Shown one piece after another: positions 8,257-9,799 of a stretch of DNA of 9,799 nucleotides. The stretch is from an uncultured Micrococcales bacterium. Its GTDB lineage: Bacteria > Actinomycetota > Actinomycetes > Actinomycetales > Microbacteriaceae. The notes under the pieces are model-generated. The model was not told the origin of the DNA, searched no databases, and worked only from the letters and a program-made list of their open reading frames with translations. Numbering within the stretch: the stretch's first letter is position 1; each line of letters opens with the position of its first letter. The stretch spans positions 1-9,799 of the forward strand of contig CAJXVY010000009.1 in assembly GCA_913062665.1 (NCBI GenBank), written 5' to 3'. The position numbers and the translations under genes are program-made.

Positions 8257-9000
8257 ATGGTGGATACTTTTCACGTGCCACAGTTTAGAGAAGAGGGAAT
8301 TGTCCTGCGTACCCATAAATTGGGTGAAACCGACAGGATAATTACCCTGCTCTCCAAAAACTCAGGCCAAATCAGGGCTGTTGCCAAGGGGGTTAGAAAA
8401 ACCACTTCGAAGATTGGAGCCAGACTAGAGCCGTTTATGGCAGTGGAGGCACAGTTTTATAAAGGAAAAACCCTAGACGTTGTGACCCAGGTTGAGACGC
8501 TTGCAAGCTACGGCAAAGAGATCGTCTCCGACTATGACGCCTATCTAGCTGGAAGCAAGGTTCTGGAAACCGCAGAAAGATTGACAAGGGAAACCTCTTC
8601 TCCGCAGCATTACCTGCTTCTGATGGGTGCATTGAGGTCACTATCCAGAGCAGAACACTCAGCCGAATCAATTGCCAGTTCCTACCAACTCAGGGCATTA
8701 TCCCTCTCTGGTTGGACTCCAAGTTTTGAGCAGTGCTCTGGTTGTCAAACTGATGGTCCACACGAAAGGTTTCTGGTTCAGGTTGGAGGGGCTGTATGCG
8801 AACAGTGTGCACCCCCTGAGGCAACCCGATTGCATCCAAACACCATGATTGTGTTGCAGGCCTTGCTGGTTGGGGATTGGTCAGTGGTGGATGATGCTGA
8901 TAGTTTTTCAGCCGAGCAAGCGGCTGGAATCATTAGGGCATTTATGCAGTGGCATTTGGAGCGAGGTTTGAAATCCATGAATATCTCGGAGAGCAGATGA
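8257..9000 (+). CDS. recO: DNA repair protein RecO
   Basis: RecO helps load RecA on SSB-coated gaps in the RecFOR pathway and anneals complementary strands. The product has 247 residues if translation begins at the ATG at 8257. The N-terminal OB fold starts at [18 protein letters not shown] (11-28), the clearest family match, followed by [12 protein letters not shown] (37-48). The helical part contains a four-cysteine zinc site, CSGC (160-163) and CEQC (181-184), as in most bacterial RecO. The start is uncertain: ATG 8257 has no clear ribosome binding site, while GTG at 8275 would give the usual opening [12 protein letters not shown] with a weak GGTGGA at 8259-8264 ten bases before it. The difference is six residues. 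The gene lies 21 bases after leuA and overlaps uppS by four bases; the recO-uppS pairing is common in actinobacteria. Confidence 0.94.
   Translation: MVDTFHVPQFREEGIVLRTHKLGETDRIITLLSKNSGQIRAVAKGVRKTTSKIGARLEPFMAVEAQFYKGKTLDVVTQVETLASYGKEIVSDYDAYLAGSKVLETAERLTRETSSPQHYLLLMGALRSLSRAEHSAESIASSYQLRALSLSGWTPSFEQCSGCQTDGPHERFLVQVGGAVCEQCAPPEATRLHPNTMIVLQALLVGDWSVVDDADSFSAEQAAGIIRAFMQWHLERGLKSMNISESR
8988..8991 (+). promoter_or_regulatory. Ribosome binding site of uppS
   Basis: GGAG (within GGAGAG) lies five bases before the ATG at 8997, which overlaps the recO stop as ATGA. It supports this start over the in-frame TTG at 8949, which would add 16 residues lying wholly within recO and unlike the family. 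Confidence 0.65.
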
Positions 9001-9755
9001 GCTATAAAGATCCATCTCGCCCTGCCCCGAATTTTCAAAAGGTTCCAAGACACATAGCAATCGTTATGGATGGCAATGGTCGCTGGGCCAATCAGCGGGG
9101 ACTTCCCAGAACTGAGGGTCATCGAGCTGGTGAGCAGGCTTTGCTGGAAGTTGTCAGTGGTGCCTTGGAAATCGGGGTTGAGGCCGTGAGTGCCTATGCA
9201 TTCTCAACTGAAAACTGGCAGAGAGACCCTGAAGAGGTCAGGTTTCTAATGGGTTTCAACCGAGATGTTTTACGGAGACGAAGAGAGCAGCTAATTGACT
9301 GGAACGTGCGGGTTGTTTGGTCTGGATCGGAAAAACGACTCTGGCGGAGTGTGGTTCGCGAGCTGAGAGAGTCAGAGCAAATGACCGCTCATCTGAAAAG
9401 GATGACACTAAATATGTGCGTGAACTATGGCGGTAGAGCAGAGATTGTCGATGCAGCGAAGAAACTAGCCAGGCAGGCAAGCAACTCTGAAATTGACCCT
9501 GAGAGGATTACCGCCAAATCTTTCTCCAAGGCTCTTTATCAGCCGGATTTGCCAGATGTTGATCTTTTTATTCGCTCCAGTGGCGAACAGCGCACCAGCA
9601 ACTTTCTGCCCTGGCAATCTAGCTATGCTGAGCTGGTTTTCAGCGAGACCCTTTGGCCTGATTTCACAAGAGAAACTCTTTGGGAGGCTGTTGATGAGTT
9701 TCAAGCCCGCGACAGACGCTTCGGCTCAGCCATAGACAATCCAGGTGAGGGCTAA
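8997..9755 (+). CDS. uppS: Isoprenyl transferase (cis-prenyl, undecaprenyl/decaprenyl diphosphate synthase)
   Basis: The enzyme adds isopentenyl units in cis to an allylic diphosphate, making the C50-C55 lipid carrier for cell-wall precursors at the cytoplasmic face of the membrane. From ATG 8997 it has 252 residues, typical length. Conserved regions are [13 protein letters not shown] (19-31, catalytic Asp25), GHRAG at 41-45, [10 protein letters not shown] (65-74), [13 protein letters not shown] (138-150), and [18 protein letters not shown] (191-208), which binds diphosphate and magnesium. [16 protein letters not shown] at 104-119 resembles the actinobacterial long-chain group rather than the E. 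coli form, so the product could be decaprenyl or undecaprenyl diphosphate; sequence alone does not settle it. The start overlaps the recO stop in ATGA with GGAG ahead of it, suggesting translational coupling. It is the last gene of the block; only 44 bases remain after it. Confidence 0.96.
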   Translation: MSYKDPSRPAPNFQKVPRHIAIVMDGNGRWANQRGLPRTEGHRAGEQALLEVVSGALEIGVEAVSAYAFSTENWQRDPEEVRFLMGFNRDVLRRRREQLIDWNVRVVWSGSEKRLWRSVVRELRESEQMTAHLKRMTLNMCVNYGGRAEIVDAAKKLARQASNSEIDPERITAKSFSKALYQPDLPDVDLFIRSSGEQRTSNFLPWQSSYAELVFSETLWPDFTRETLWEAVDEFQARDRRFGSAIDNPGEG

Positions 9756-9799
9756 ACTAGAGGCTCATCCAAAGAAAGGCTTTGATGGCAGCGCAATCG

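Noticed and set aside
8949..8996. Upstream TTG start for uppS
   Set aside because: The 16 extra residues lie inside recO; the ATGA junction with GGAG upstream is a better start and gives the usual length.
8778..9122. 114-codon minus-strand open frame across recO and uppS
   Set aside because: It is antisense to two well-supported genes, including the catalytic region of UppS, with no motif of its own.

Overview
The window is a compact, single-strand (all plus) block of bacterial housekeeping genes. The order is hrcA - dnaJ - rsmE - hinT - phoH - ybeY - CorC/CNNM-type gene - era - leuA - recO - uppS. This order, a LeuA of the long actinobacterial type, a DnaJ2-like DnaJ, an Era with TKTD as its G4 motif and an UppS of the actinobacterial decaprenyl/undecaprenyl type point to an actinobacterium. 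Base composition looks close to half GC by eye (not counted), lower than in most of that phylum. With the tight packing, this suggests a small-genome member of Microbacteriaceae, such as the aquatic Luna/Aquiluna/Rhodoluna lineage. That placement is an inference from memory of the families.

Layout. Positions 1-1002 hold the heat-shock repressor hrcA, missing only its first few codons. From there to 6376 eight genes run with gaps of 4 and 19 bases or overlaps of 4, 4, 11, 4 and 8 bases, so they are probably one transcript with translational coupling. Four of them (rsmE, phoH, ybeY, era) belong to families tied to ribosomal RNA, three of them to the 3' end of 16S rRNA. They are accompanied by a chaperone, a HIT hydrolase and a small CBS-domain membrane protein. 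Positions 6377-6501 form the only sizeable gap. The second block, leuA - recO - uppS (6502-9755), has a 21-base gap and a 4-base overlap. The last 44 bases hold no supported gene.

The most interesting part is the era-leuA gap. It contains a 13-codon open frame starting MLFQLLL (four Leu in the first seven codons) and ending in the loop of a strong interrupted stem-loop. There is also possible loop-to-upstream pairing (a pseudoknot) and possible long-range pairing that would cover part of the leuA ribosome binding site. This matches a leucine-responsive leader. A conserved pseudoknot called the LEU element has been proposed upstream of leuA in most Actinobacteria, so the class is known, though the pairings listed here are my own reading.

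Other points worth a look are the frequent use of TTG start codons, a shortened membrane domain in the CorC-like protein, and altered glycines in two of the four DnaJ zinc-binding repeats. No mobile element, CRISPR array, tRNA or rRNA was seen. I found no convincing evidence of a wholly new system.
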